Shown: piece after piece, positions 27,247 to 36,618 of the stretch
Layout of the letters: each line of letters starts with the position of its first letter
How positions within the stretch are numbered: position 1 is the stretch's first letter
Source of the DNA: CCY15215 sp039194995
GTDB lineage: Bacteria; Cyanobacteriota; Cyanobacteriia; Cyanobacteriales; Spirulinaceae
Direction: 5' to 3'
Assembly (NCBI GenBank): GCA_039194995.1
Contig: JBCCVR010000006.1
Location: 1 to 64,000, forward strand
DNA length: 64,000 nt
Position numbers and translations under genes: made by a program
The notes under the pieces: generated by a model
Seen by the model: only the letters and a program-made list of their open reading frames with translations
What the model was told of the DNA's origin: nothing
Database searches by the model: none

Positions 27247-28506
27247 CTAGGAAGCTACGGCGACAGGAGAAACATTCGGCAATGTCAACAATTTTTTCTC
27301 GCGGGCTTCGGCGGCATCGGCTTTGCAGGCTGCGAGGAGATATTCCCGCATATCCGGCATCACGGCTAATGCCCGCGTCCAGTCGGGGATTTGGTCGCCG
27401 GCGGGGTTGTTAGAATATTGTTCGGCGGCTTCTAGAATGACGCGTTCAAAACAATCGATCGCGACTTCTTCTTGATGGCGATCGTAGTGGAAACCATTAA
27501 AGCGAGCATCAACGAAATACTGGCGAGTAAAGTTTTGTGCCTCCCGTCGGAACTTCACTCGCAAGGCTTGGATGTGATCCATGCTCACCACTACTTGTTC
27601 TGTTTCTGTCAGGGTTCGCAACACCGATCGCAGGATATCCCGACACATTTTTTGTAAGCCTTGGTTGGAATTTTCCCCCAGCACTTGATGTTTGTGATCG
27701 AACATTCCCAAGTCTACCTGTGCAATGCGCTTGTAAGAAACATTGCGATAAACCTCTGCCAATAAGCCGATCTCTAAGCCCCAATTCCCCGGAATGCGGG
27801 TATTGAGAGCCAAATCGCTCGTGAGGGCAAACTCTCCCGAAAGAGGGTAGCGAAATGAATGCAAATAGCGCAGATAGTTGCGTTCTCCAAAAATGTCCGT
27901 TAAGGCACTTAATAGGGGCGTGACGAACAATCGCACCACCCGTCCGTGAAAGCGTTGGGGATTGCCGCCAATGCGGGCGTAATAGGCTTTTGTGAAAGCA
28001 ATCCCCAACTCTTTTTCCATCAAGGGATAGAGGAGTTTAACTGGGTAGAGGGAATTGTAGGTGAGAATATCGGCATCGTGGAGGGCGATCGCATTGGCTT
28101 CTAAGGTTGCAACGCCCAAACCCAACCAAACGGCAATGCCTTTGCCTTTTAATTTGAGCAGATCTAGGCCTTTTTCTTTGACTTCTTCAAGTAAACGCCG
28201 CACCCGAGGGCCATTTTCCCAGATAATGCGGACTTTTTGCGGGAGCGGGGCAAAAAATTCGATGGCTTTAGCGTATTGTTCTGCGGTGTTCGCATAGAGG
28301 CAAACAACAATGGTGTTGATGAACGAACAGGACTTGAGATGTTCGCGAATTTGAGCGAGAGCGGGTCTTTCCAATTCCTCGTACAATGCGGGGATAATGA
28401 TAGCTGTGGGAGACTCTTCTCTGAGTTCCAGCATTCGACTTTTGAGATATTCTAAATCGCAACCATAGTCGTGAATGGTTGTAATTAGATCTTGCTTGTA
28501 ATCCAT
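27247..28506 (-). CDS. gpgS: Glucosyl-3-phosphoglycerate synthase
   Basis: A 419-residue GT81-type glycosyltransferase. Seen: AIIIPALYEELERPAL at the start of the nucleotide-sugar fold, GKGIAVWLGLGVA, the D-x-D-like motif LHDADILTY, and the acceptor part PLSGEFALTSDLA with WGLEIGLLAEVY. Family knowledge: it transfers glucose from NDP-glucose to 3-phosphoglycerate, the first step to the compatible solute glucosylglycerate. The divergent neighbour encodes the matching phosphatase, which supports the call. ATG at 28506; terminator at 27190-27214. Confidence 0.92.
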   Translation of the reverse strand: MDYKQDLITTIHDYGCDLEYLKSRMLELREESPTAIIIPALYEELERPALAQIREHLKSCSFINTIVVCLYANTAEQYAKAIEFFAPLPQKVRIIWENGPRVRRLLEEVKEKGLDLLKLKGKGIAVWLGLGVATLEANAIALHDADILTYNSLYPVKLLYPLMEKELGIAFTKAYYARIGGNPQRFHGRVVRLFVTPLLSALTDIFGERNYLRYLHSFRYPLSGEFALTSDLALNTRIPGNWGLEIGLLAEVYRNVSYKRIAQVDLGMFDHKHQVLGENSNQGLQKMCRDILRSVLRTLTETEQVVVSMDHIQALRVKFRREAQNFTRQYFVDARFNGFHYDRHQEEVAIDCFERVILEAAEQYSNNPAGDQIPDWTRALAVMPDMREYLLAACKADAAEAREKKLLTLPNVSPVAVAS

Positions 28507-28687
28507 GCAGCTACCACCTTTATTTGAGATGAAATATGAGATCGAAAGGGATCTCCCGTGGTTTAGAATCCGAGCGATCGAGCGTAAAATTGAAGATAGA
28601 GTAAGAGTTTCCTCGTCGCACGGAGTTTCTGCCTAACATTTAAACAAATGTAAACTTTATTGCTGTGCGTCAAGATACATAATTGCC

Positions 28688-29515
28688 ATGACTGGGAAAA
28701 TTGCCCCGATCGCCTTCACCGATTTAGATGGAACTTTACTAGGATCGGAGGATTATCGCTACGATGCGGCACTCCCCCTCATCCATCGTCTCAAATCCGA
28801 AAATATTCCCCTCATCCCCGTGACGAGCAAAACTCGGGCGGAAGTGGCAGATTTGCGGGCAGCGATCGCCCTAGAGGACCCGTTTATTGTGGAAAATGGG
28901 AGCGGTATTTTCATTCCTGCGGGCGATCGCCGCTTCCCGGTAACTGGGGGCGAGATTCGCGACGGTTATGCAATTTTACAATTGGGACTCACTTATGCTG
29001 AAGCAAGAGCGGAATTGAGGCAGCTAGAGTCTCGTTTGGGGGTCACATTGCAAGGGTTTGGGGATTTAAGCGTCACCGAGATTCAACAACTGACGGGACT
29101 ACCCGCAGACGATGCCCGACGAGCCAAACAACGGGATTTTACCGAACCCTTCGTCACGCCGAAAACGATTCCCGGAGCGCAAATCGCCACTTCTGTCAAG
29201 GAATTGGGCTTGCAAGTGAGAGTAGGCGATCGCTTCTCTCATCTGATTGGAGCCAATGCCGGAAAAGGGAAAGCCGTGAGAAAATTGGTCGCCAGCTATC
29301 GAGAAACCATCGGCGATCGCCAGATTTTCAGTATTGGTTTGGGGAACAGTCCCAACGATCTCCTCATGTTGGGGGCAGTAGATTTGGCGATCGTCCTTCC
29401 GGGTAAAAACGGCATTCATCCCAGTTTAGCGGGACGAGGATGGCAGGTTGCCCCTTCTCCCGCACCGGAAGGATGGGCAGAAGCAGTAAAAGCCGTTTTG
29501 GATAACTTAGGATGA
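28688..29515 (+). CDS. Glucosyl/mannosyl-3-phosphoglycerate phosphatase (HAD family)
   Basis: A 275-residue HAD phosphatase of the mannosyl-3-phosphoglycerate phosphatase type. Motif I is FTDLDGTLL (nucleophile Asp), motif II is PVTSKTRAE, and the C-terminal IGLGNSPNDLLML holds the acidic motif IV. The cap region has FGDLSVTEIQQLTGL. It should remove phosphate from glucosyl-3-phosphoglycerate to give glucosylglycerate. It is divergent from gpgS across a 180-base spacer, which probably holds both promoters. Confidence 0.9.
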   Translation: MTGKIAPIAFTDLDGTLLGSEDYRYDAALPLIHRLKSENIPLIPVTSKTRAEVADLRAAIALEDPFIVENGSGIFIPAGDRRFPVTGGEIRDGYAILQLGLTYAEARAELRQLESRLGVTLQGFGDLSVTEIQQLTGLPADDARRAKQRDFTEPFVTPKTIPGAQIATSVKELGLQVRVGDRFSHLIGANAGKGKAVRKLVASYRETIGDRQIFSIGLGNSPNDLLMLGAVDLAIVLPGKNGIHPSLAGRGWQVAPSPAPEGWAEAVKAVLDNLG

Positions 29516-29545
29516 CTAGGGGATTGAGGGCGATCGCTTACTTGG

Positions 29546-29571
29546 GAAATCGAGATGGAAATGCGATCGCT
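29546..29571 (+). repeat. Direct repeat, left copy, flanking toxin-antitoxin module
   Basis: The 26-base stretch GAAATCGAGATGG followed by AAATGCGATCGCT recurs at 30251-30276 with one difference. The two copies enclose the toxin-antitoxin genes, and similarity continues a few bases further (CTCTAAAG and CTACTAAAG). Confidence 0.7.
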
Positions 29572-29633
29572 CTAAAGCCTTTATACTAAAAATAAAAGCA
29601 TATCGTTACCCGAGCATTAACTGAGGTAAAACT

Positions 29634-29888
29634 ATGGCCATTGTTCTCAATCTAAGTTCAGAAACAGAGGCAAAACTAAAGGAAGAAGCAAACCGACAGG
29701 GAAGAGAAATTTCTGTTGTTGCTTCCGAATTGTTAACGAAGGTTTTAGAATGGGAAGCATGGGATATGGAAGATGCGATCGCAGGAATTCAAAGAGGTTT
29801 AGATGATTTTGAAGAGGGTCGATTTCGTTCTTTTGATGAATTTAAACAAGAACAATATCGTAAACACAATCTCTCAAATCCAGAATGA
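29634..29888 (+). CDS. Type II antitoxin, ribbon-helix-helix-like
   Basis: An 84-residue protein. The N-terminal half (IVLNLSSETEAKLKEEANRQGREISVVASELL) split here in two blocks, IVLNLSSETEAKLKEEA and NRQGREISVVASELL, has the beta-helix-helix form of ribbon-helix-helix DNA-binding antitoxins. The acidic C-terminal half (MEDAIAGIQRGLDDFEEG) would mask the toxin. Its stop overlaps the toxin start (ATGA). It probably represses its own operon. Confidence 0.8.
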   Translation: MAIVLNLSSETEAKLKEEANRQGREISVVASELLTKVLEWEAWDMEDAIAGIQRGLDDFEEGRFRSFDEFKQEQYRKHNLSNPE

Positions 29889-30211
29889 ATTACCGCATTG
29901 AGATTTCTAGTGTAGCAGAAGCAGAGGCAGATAGTGCATTTTTGTGGTTTTCTCAAGTTGCCGATATACAAAAAGCTAAACTTTGGTATGACGGACTGTT
30001 ACAAGCGATCGCTTCTCTTTCAATCATGCCAAAGCGTTGTTCTCTCGCACGAGAAAATGCTTATTTCTCGAAGGAAGTTCGCCAGCTTCTTTATGGAAAA
30101 GGTCGCGGTTCTTACCGTATTCTTTTTACAATTGTAGAAAATAATAATGAATCTATCGTCCGTATTCTTCATATTCGACACGCTTCACAAAAAACGTTAG
30201 GAGAAAATTAG
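29885..30211 (+). CDS. RelE/ParE-family toxin
   Basis: A 108-residue protein with the family pattern: MNYRIEISSVAEAEADSAF, a helical hairpin, then the strand-rich C-terminus EVRQLLYGKGRGSYRILFTI and ILHIRHASQKTL. Members either cut mRNA at the ribosome or poison gyrase; the sequence does not decide. The four-base overlap with the antitoxin gene shows coupling. The two genes lie between direct repeats, so the module may have been acquired as a unit. Confidence 0.85.
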   Translation: MNYRIEISSVAEAEADSAFLWFSQVADIQKAKLWYDGLLQAIASLSIMPKRCSLARENAYFSKEVRQLLYGKGRGSYRILFTIVENNNESIVRILHIRHASQKTLGEN

Positions 30212-30250
30212 GCAGTTTACTCCCACAAAAATCGTCAGTAATTTCAATAA

Positions 30251-30276
30251 GAAACCGAGATGGAAATGCGATCGCT
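30251..30276 (+). repeat. Direct repeat, right copy
   Basis: GAAACCGAGATGG followed by AAATGCGATCGCT, the second copy of the repeat at 29546-29571, about 700 bases apart. Confidence 0.7.
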
Positions 30277-30350
30277 ACTAAAGTAATGATAATCAACTCG
30301 ACGCGATCGCCGATTTTATTCAATTGAACGTCTCTACAGTCATCAAAAAA

Positions 30351-30731
30351 TCATTTCTTCTTTTTCTTTCCTTTTTTTGTTTTCTTCTGTTGAGCTTGCG
30401 GTTTTCTATATCTATATTCTTTACTTTGAATAACTTTTATAACAGGATCGTGACGTTCTGGTGAGATAATGTCTTTCAAGTGAATTGCTCCATCTTGATA
30501 CATTAAATGTAACCTCCATCCAGAAGTTTTATCGATATAAGCTCGATAAACAGCTTCTTCATAACCGGATACTCTATGAAGTTGAGTTTTAGGAAATTGT
30601 CTTGTTCTATAGCATTCATTATCCTCAAGTTCTGCTAATGCTTCTAAAAAATCATCTCTAAATTCTTCTGGCAAAATTTTCCATGCTTCTCGAATTACAC
30701 CATATTCATCATATATGGGCTTATTGGGCAT
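30351..30731 (-). CDS. Small protein with Lys-rich tail, possible toxin-like partner
   Basis: A 126-residue protein. The middle (TQLHRVSGYEEAVYRAYI, then SGWRLHLMYQDGAIHLKDI and RHDPVIKV) is strand-rich and basic in a way that recalls RelE/HigB-type small toxins, but I cannot confirm a family. The C-terminus ends in a run of Lys (QQKKTKKGKKKKK), which may bind nucleic acid. It overlaps the end of the upstream gene by 11 bases, so the two are one operon. The pair is AT-rich and divergent from the CHAT-STAND gene. Confidence 0.6.
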   Translation of the reverse strand: MPNKPIYDEYGVIREAWKILPEEFRDDFLEALAELEDNECYRTRQFPKTQLHRVSGYEEAVYRAYIDKTSGWRLHLMYQDGAIHLKDIISPERHDPVIKVIQSKEYRYRKPQAQQKKTKKGKKKKK

Positions 30732-31140
30732 CTCTCATTTCTGCTAAATATTTTTGGTAGTAAGATTCTGTTAAGCCCTTGAGAATTTTTTTTAAATCAC
30801 GACGCAAAAAAACGCGAAGCAAAGTCACAATTTTCTGAGAAAATATAGGATCGTCTTCAAAAAACAAAACAATTCCTAATCTCACATTTATCTTAAGAAA
30901 ATATAGTGATGAACTATAAATTGATAGTTGAATGGGTACTTTTTTTAACTTATCCGTTAAAAATTGAATATTTCCTTCTTGAAGTTGAGTAAAAAAAAGG
31001 TCTAATTTCTGATTGACTTTTTGAAAATCTTGCGGAGACAATTTTTTGATATCTCGCTCAAAAGATTCCACAATATTTACAATGATTTTTTCCTCGTCAG
31101 GTTCTAGAGAAGATTGTTCTGGAAGAGATTCTACAAACAT
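30721..31140 (-). CDS. Unrecognised 139-aa protein, first gene of a two-gene operon
   Basis: I placed the start at ATG 31138-31140 because AGGAG lies 10 bases before it; the frame extends upstream to 31233 without support. The protein has an acidic N-terminus (SLEPDEEKIIVNIVESF), a helical middle with SPQDFQKVNQKLDLFFTQL and a hydrophobic C-terminal half. No catalytic motif is visible. It is followed by the Lys-rich small protein with an 11-base overlap. Function is unknown; the pairing resembles a toxin-antitoxin layout but is not proof. Confidence 0.55.
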   Translation of the reverse strand: MFVESLPEQSSLEPDEEKIIVNIVESFERDIKKLSPQDFQKVNQKLDLFFTQLQEGNIQFLTDKLKKVPIQLSIYSSSLYFLKINVRLGIVLFFEDDPIFSQKIVTLLRVFLRRDLKKILKGLTESYYQKYLAEMRDAQ

Positions 31141-31315
31141 CTCATTGTTACTCCTATTAATCACCGTAATCTTGCCAAAAAATTTAAGCCATTTGTTGGC
31201 TTTGCTCCAGTATAATCCGATCGCCCTTGCCAAAAACGCCTCAATGAGAGAAAATTTCCGGATAGGATGCGCTACAACTGGTAGAAAGGCAAAACCTCAC
31301 CAAACAGACCGCAAC

Positions 31316-34300
31316 ATGGTACTGGTCATCCTCGATCTCGATGGGGACTTGCAGCAGAATACAGCTGTTACCCTAGAAATACGCTCGGAAGATAATATCC
31401 TTTCGACTCAAACCCGCATCAAGGGTAGTTTACCTCCCCTGCCGGATTTGGCGCAACAATATCGCAATTGGCGGTCATTGTATCGCAATCTTTGGTTTGT
31501 CGGTCGTATCGAGGAATCCGAAAATCCTGTCTTTCAAGGTTCCCCCCGAGAGCTAGAAATTGCCTTTCGACAAACCTCAGAAGAGTTAGTGCATCAGTTC
31601 AACCAATGGTTGCGATCGGAGTCTTTTCGTTCTCCACGAGAAAAGCTCCTCGAAAAACTTTCTCCCCAAGAAGAAATTCGCCTGATCGTTCAGGTTGAAG
31701 ATACAACAATTCGCCGCCTTCCTTGGCATCTCTGGGACTTTTTCGATCGCTACCCCCAAGCGGAATTAGCCCTCAGCGCCCCTGCTTACGAACGGGCGGA
31801 AACTCACTTTCAACCCCGCGAACGCGCCAGAATTTTGGCTATTTTGGGACATTCCCAAGGTATCGATATTGAAAGCGATCGCCGTTTGTTGTCCGAACTG
31901 CCCAACACTGAAACAATCTTTCTGATCGAACCATCTCGTCAAGTATTATATCAAAATTTGTGGGATGCACAAGGCTGGGATATTTTATTTTTTGCGGGGC
32001 ATAGTTCCAGTTGTGAAAATGGAGAAAACGGTTATTTAGAGATTAACGGACAGGAAAAGATCGATATTGGAGAAATTAATCACGCCCTCAAAAAAGCAGT
32101 CAAACAAGGGGTCAAAATCGCGATTTTTAACTCCTGCGATGGTTTGGGATTAGCAAGACAGTTAGAAAACCTGCATATTCCCCAAACGATTGTCATGCGA
32201 GAACCCGTTCCCGATCTTGTCGCTCAAGAGTTTTTGAAATATTTTTTAACTGCATTTACAGGGGGAAATTCTTTTTATCTAGCTGTTCGAGAAGCACGAG
32301 AACGCCTGCAAATTCTTGAAGATCGATGTCCTTGTGCGTCTTGGTTGCCCGTGATCTGTCAAAACCCGACAGAACTGCCGATCGACTGGCAAAAATTAAC
32401 GAGAACGATGGAAACTCGCGCTCCAAACCCCAAGATCAAAACTCTAAAACCCGAACCTCAAAATCATGGTTTACCTTGTCCATATCAAGGTTTATCGGCG
32501 TTTTCGACCGAAGATGCACTGTTCTTTTTTGGGCGAGAGAATACGGTTGAAAAATTAGTGTATGCTGTTTACACTAAACCTTTTATTGCGACTATCGGTG
32601 CGTCCGGAAGTGGCAAATCTTCTGTTATTTTTGCTGGGATCATTCCGAAAATCAAAGAGGAAGCTGTTATTATCGATTTTCGTCCGAGCGATCGCCCTTT
32701 TCTAAGATTGGCAGAACAATTTATCGATCGCTTAGAGCCGCATCTGGGAGAGACGGAAAGGCTGATTGAAATCAATAAACTTGCCACAGCTTTAATGGAA
32801 AGAAAAATTGACTTAGAAAATCTGAGCGATCGCCTTTTACAAAAAAACTCGAAGAAAAGACGTTTCGTTTTATTCGTCGATCAGTTTGAAGAAATTTATA
32901 CCCTGTGTGCGGATCGGGAAATGCGACAAAATTTTATACAATTGCTAATCGCACCTTTACGCGATCGCTCGAATTCTAATTTGCACGCGTTTGGGAAAAA
33001 AAAACAATTAACCCTCATCTTAACATTACGGGCGGACTTTCTAGAACGCGCTCTATCCGATCGCCATTTTGCCGATTTGTTGTGCGAATATCCTCCCGAA
33101 CTGTTGCAACCTATGAACCGGGAAGAACTGCGAGAAGCGATTGAAAAACCCGCCCAACAATTAAACGTTAAAATAGCCGAAGGATTGAGCGATCGCATTC
33201 TCGATTCTGTCGCAGAAGAGCCGGGTAATTTGCCTCTACTTGAATTTGCACTCACCTTGCTGTGGGAAAAACGAGAAAACGATACCTTAACCCATCGCGC
33301 TTACGAAACAATCGGTGGCGTAGAACGAGCATTAGCCAGTCATGCAGAACAGACTTATCAAACTCTCACTCCCGAAGAACGAGAAAAAGCGCAGTCTATT
33401 TTTCTACAACTGGTTCACCCGGGAGACGCGATCGCCGATACTCGCCGAGTTGCCACCTTACAAGAATTGGGGGAAGATTGCGACAGGCTCTTGCAAAAGC
33501 TCGTCGATGCTCGCTTACTCGTTCTCTCTCGCGGGAAATCTCCCCAAGCAATTACCGTCGAACTGGTTCACGAAGCCCTCATTCGCGCTTGGGAACGCCT
33601 GCAACAGTGGCTTGAGGACGATCGCGGTTTTCGGACTTTTCAAGACCGCTTGCGGCTCAATGCCAGCACGTGGGTGAATGCAGGAGAAGAGGAAGGCTCA
33701 TTATTGTACGGAACGCCTTTATTAGAGGCACAACGTTGGTATGAAGAACGAGGACAAGATTTAGGTTTGAAAGAACGGCAGTTAATTGAAGCCAGTTTGG
33801 CTTTTCAAGAACGCGATCGCCGCGATCGCCACTCCATCAAACAGCGTTTATTGTTCGTTCTCGTTTCCGGACTTGCCGCTTCCCTAACCCTGGCCGCGAT
33901 CGCCCTCTGGCAATGGCATCGCGCCACTATCGGCGATATCGGAGTGAAACTCAACGCCCTGAGTACCGCCTCAGAACAGCTTTTTGCTTCCAAAAAAGAA
34001 CTGGAAAGCCTGACCGAAAGCATCCGCGCCGCCCGATCTTTGCAATCCTCCCGAGAAGTCAATCCTCACGATCGCATCCGTGCAATTGTCGCGCTACAAC
34101 AAGCTGTGTATGGGGTGAAAGAGTATAATCGCTTCAACGGTCACGAAGGTACGGTCATTGATGTTGCTTTCAGTCCTGACAGTCATTTGCTGGCTTCTGC
34201 TAGTGACGATCATACCCTGCGCTTGTGGCGAAAAAATGGGCAATTATTGCAAGTGTTGAAAGGTCATCGCGATCGCGTGCGGGATGCAGCATGGAGTCCG

Positions 34301-35980
34301 GACGGAAATCTTCTCGCCTCTGCCAGTTATGATGGTAGCGTGCGGCTTTGGCAGCGAGACGGCATTCCTAAAGCCACTTTACAAGGTCATGCCGAGAAAG
34401 TTACGGGAGTTGCCTTCCATCCCGATGGTCGGCGTTTGGCATCGGTGGGAAGTGACGGGACGATCGCCTTCTGGAGTCGAGAGGGAGAGTTAAAGCAACT
34501 GTTCCGGGGACATCAAGGATGGTTGCACGATCTTGCCTTTCATCCCGATGGAAAAATGCTGGCCTCCGCAGGCAGCGATCGTCTGATTAAAATTTGGGAT
34601 TTAAAAGGAAAGCATCTCGATACGTTCTCCGGTCATACCGAAAGCATTAATTGTTTAGCATTTAGTCCCGACGGTCAACTATTAGCCTCGGGTAGCAGCG
34701 ACGGTAGTGTTAAACTCTGGGACTCCGATGGGGCGATCGCGGCAACTTGGGAGGCACACAATGGTAAAATTTGGCGGCTGGCTTTCAGTCCGGACGGTCG
34801 CACCCTCGCAACAGCGAGCGCCGATCGCACAGTCAAACTCTGGAATCTACAAGGAGAGTTACTCGAAGTTTTTGCCGGACATAATGCCCCAATCTATAGT
34901 ACGAGTTTTCATCCCAACGGAAAAAGTTTGGCTTCCGCCAGTGCGGATACTACGATTAAACTTTGGCATCCCATTCGCCGTTCCTCGATCGCTCTCGAGC
35001 ATTCTGCCCCCACCCATCAAGTTCGCTTTAGTCCGGACGGTCAAAAGTCGATTGTTGCAACTTCAGAGGGGGATTTGCTAGTCTGGCAGCGTAACGGCCG
35101 CTTGCTGAAAGCCTTGGCAACCGATCCACCAACAAATCATACGAGCTTTTCCCTCCATCGCAGCGAGATCGCCCTTGCAGGAGAAGATGGAAACATTCGG
35201 ATCGCGCAAATGGCGGGAAATGTATTGCAGACATGGCAAGGCCATCGCGGCAAAGTCTCCGAGGCGAGTTTTTCTCCCGATGGCAAAGCGATCGCGTCTG
35301 TGGGCGATGATGGGATGGTTCGAATTTGGAGTAGAACGGGAGAAAGATTGCAGGGGTGGCGCGGCCATGAAGGTGCGATCCGATGGGTGCGATGGAGTCC
35401 CGATGGTGCGATGTTGGCAACGGGAGGTAATGATAACACCGTGAAACTTTGGGCTAAGGGGACGAGTCGCGATCGCTCTTCATGGGGACAACAACCCACA
35501 ATTCTCACGGGACATAGCAGTCACATTTGGGAAATTGCGTGGAGTCCGGATGGCGATCGCTTGGCTTCGGCCGGAGATGACGGTACGATTATGCTCTGGC
35601 GCAAGCAAAATTATAACGGTTTTTCACCCCAGCCCGACAAAGTTTTGCGAGGACATTCCCATAAGGTAAAAACGGTTGTTTTTAGCCCCGATGGAACATT
35701 TTTGGCATCGGGAGGTAACGATGGAACGATAAAATTATGGAGTTTGGCAGGGACCTTATTAACAACATTTACGGGTCATCAAAACAGCGTTGAAAGTTTG
35801 CATTTTAGCCCGGACGGAAAGATTTTGGCCTCTGCCAGTCGCGATCGCACCGCCATTTTATGGAATTTAGATTTAGAGGATTTATTACAAAAAGGTTGTC
35901 ATTGGATGAAAGATTATTTAGCAACGAATGCCACGACAAGCGATCGCGATCGTGCCCTGTGTCGGAATTTGGTAAACTAA
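31316..35980 (+). CDS. CHAT protease-nSTAND NTPase-WD40 protein, 1554 aa
   Basis: ATG 31316 gives MVLVILDLDGDLQQN; the frame is open further upstream but there it overlaps the divergent gene. Order of domains: a CHAT caspase-like domain (about 100-360) with His229 in FFAGHSSS and Cys274 in FNSCDGLG; a STAND NTPase (about 390-830) with P-loop GASGSGKSS (428-436) and LFVDQFEEIYTL; a transmembrane helix (about 841-866); then 14 WD40 repeats (about 938-1530), enough for two seven-bladed propellers. Each repeat has the form GH...FSPDG..LAS...D.T.KLW. Family knowledge: CHAT domains are proteases, and STAND proteins switch on when the repeats bind a ligand. Such proteins are common in filamentous cyanobacteria and some act in cell death or defence. 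A protease switched by WD40 sensing is inferred. Confidence 0.92.
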   Translation: MVLVILDLDGDLQQNTAVTLEIRSEDNILSTQTRIKGSLPPLPDLAQQYRNWRSLYRNLWFVGRIEESENPVFQGSPRELEIAFRQTSEELVHQFNQWLRSESFRSPREKLLEKLSPQEEIRLIVQVEDTTIRRLPWHLWDFFDRYPQAELALSAPAYERAETHFQPRERARILAILGHSQGIDIESDRRLLSELPNTETIFLIEPSRQVLYQNLWDAQGWDILFFAGHSSSCENGENGYLEINGQEKIDIGEINHALKKAVKQGVKIAIFNSCDGLGLARQLENLHIPQTIVMREPVPDLVAQEFLKYFLTAFTGGNSFYLAVREARERLQILEDRCPCASWLPVICQNPTELPIDWQKLTRTMETRAPNPKIKTLKPEPQNHGLPCPYQGLSAFSTEDALFFFGRENTVEKLVYAVYTKPFIATIGASGSGKSSVIFAGIIPKIKEEAVIIDFRPSDRPFLRLAEQFIDRLEPHLGETERLIEINKLATALMERKIDLENLSDRLLQKNSKKRRFVLFVDQFEEIYTLCADREMRQNFIQLLIAPLRDRSNSNLHAFGKKKQLTLILTLRADFLERALSDRHFADLLCEYPPELLQPMNREELREAIEKPAQQLNVKIAEGLSDRILDSVAEEPGNLPLLEFALTLLWEKRENDTLTHRAYETIGGVERALASHAEQTYQTLTPEEREKAQSIFLQLVHPGDAIADTRRVATLQELGEDCDRLLQKLVDARLLVLSRGKSPQAITVELVHEALIRAWERLQQWLEDDRGFRTFQDRLRLNASTWVNAGEEEGSLLYGTPLLEAQRWYEERGQDLGLKERQLIEASLAFQERDRRDRHSIKQRLLFVLVSGLAASLTLAAIALWQWHRATIGDIGVKLNALSTASEQLFASKKELESLTESIRAARSLQSSREVNPHDRIRAIVALQQAVYGVKEYNRFNGHEGTVIDVAFSPDSHLLASASDDHTLRLWRKNGQLLQVLKGHRDRVRDAAWSPDGNLLASASYDGSVRLWQRDGIPKATLQGHAEKVTGVAFHPDGRRLASVGSDGTIAFWSREGELKQLFRGHQGWLHDLAFHPDGKMLASAGSDRLIKIWDLKGKHLDTFSGHTESINCLAFSPDGQLLASGSSDGSVKLWDSDGAIAATWEAHNGKIWRLAFSPDGRTLATASADRTVKLWNLQGELLEVFAGHNAPIYSTSFHPNGKSLASASADTTIKLWHPIRRSSIALEHSAPTHQVRFSPDGQKSIVATSEGDLLVWQRNGRLLKALATDPPTNHTSFSLHRSEIALAGEDGNIRIAQMAGNVLQTWQGHRGKVSEASFSPDGKAIASVGDDGMVRIWSRTGERLQGWRGHEGAIRWVRWSPDGAMLATGGNDNTVKLWAKGTSRDRSSWGQQPTILTGHSSHIWEIAWSPDGDRLASAGDDGTIMLWRKQNYNGFSPQPDKVLRGHSHKVKTVVFSPDGTFLASGGNDGTIKLWSLAGTLLTTFTGHQNSVESLHFSPDGKILASASRDRTAILWNLDLEDLLQKGCHWMKDYLATNATTSDRDRALCRNLVN

Positions 35981-35995
35981 TAAAAAAGTAGGGGC

Positions 35996-36205
35996 ATGGC
36001 AGCGATGACGACAGAACTCGAACGAGTCAAGCAAGATGTAGCACAAGTGAATGCAGAAATGGAGCAGATGCGCGATATTTTTCGAGAAGCTGCAAGCCTT
36101 GCAGTCAAAAATACCAATGATATTGCCAATTTAACGGTTGAGTTAAATCGAGTTAGCCAACAAGCCGAACAAGATCGGACTTCTCGCGATCCGTTTGTTC
36201 GATAG
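35996..36205 (+). CDS. Small coiled-coil protein, 69 aa
   Basis: A 69-residue protein with heptad-like spacing (LERVKQDVAQVNAEMEQM and NLTVELNRVSQQAEQ). It begins 15 bases after the CHAT-STAND stop and runs in the same direction, so it may be co-transcribed. No enzyme or DNA-binding motif is visible. It could be a small accessory protein or simple hypothetical protein. Confidence 0.5.
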   Translation: MAAMTTELERVKQDVAQVNAEMEQMRDIFREAASLAVKNTNDIANLTVELNRVSQQAEQDRTSRDPFVR

Positions 36206-36424
36206 GCAAAATGCGATCGTATTCTAATGACTCAGAACTTGCAATTTATAGCAAAAACACTCGCTGAGATTAGGAGTTCATGTCTAAAGCACGCCTACTT
36301 AACTCAACATCTCTATCGGGAATAGGGCGCAAAAATCGAATCTGCAGATTACAATCGCCCTAACTTTTCAAAATTATCGATAAGATGAAGTATAATTATA
36401 ATTCGTTGTTTATTGTTCGTTGAT

Positions 36425-36580
36425 ATGACTCGCGGCAAAATTCTCGCTATCATTACCGGGGCAATTTCTGTCTTTCTTGCCCTTGTTTATTTGATTTTGG
36501 TTGAATTGCTCGATTTTCGCGGCGAAATGGTTCCCGCCCCAATTAGCCTATTGATTGCCTGTAAAGATATGATACTTTAG
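36425..36580 (+). CDS. Small membrane protein, 51 aa
   Basis: Starts MTRGKILAIITGAISVFLA and has one transmembrane helix ending near LVYLILVELLDFRGE, then MVPAPISL. I recall similar short membrane proteins upstream of other cyanobacterial genes, sometimes mislabelled as division protein; the function is unknown. It lies 38 bases before the reductase gene in the same direction. Confidence 0.6.
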   Translation: MTRGKILAIITGAISVFLALVYLILVELLDFRGEMVPAPISLLIACKDMIL

Positions 36581-36618
36581 GCAGCGATCGCCTCTCGATT
36601 CGCTGAATTTTTGAAGTT

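Noticed and set aside
31046..31315. Upstream extension of the CHAT-STAND gene
   Set aside because: The frame is open, but it covers the divergent gene's promoter and start and has no CHAT-like sequence.
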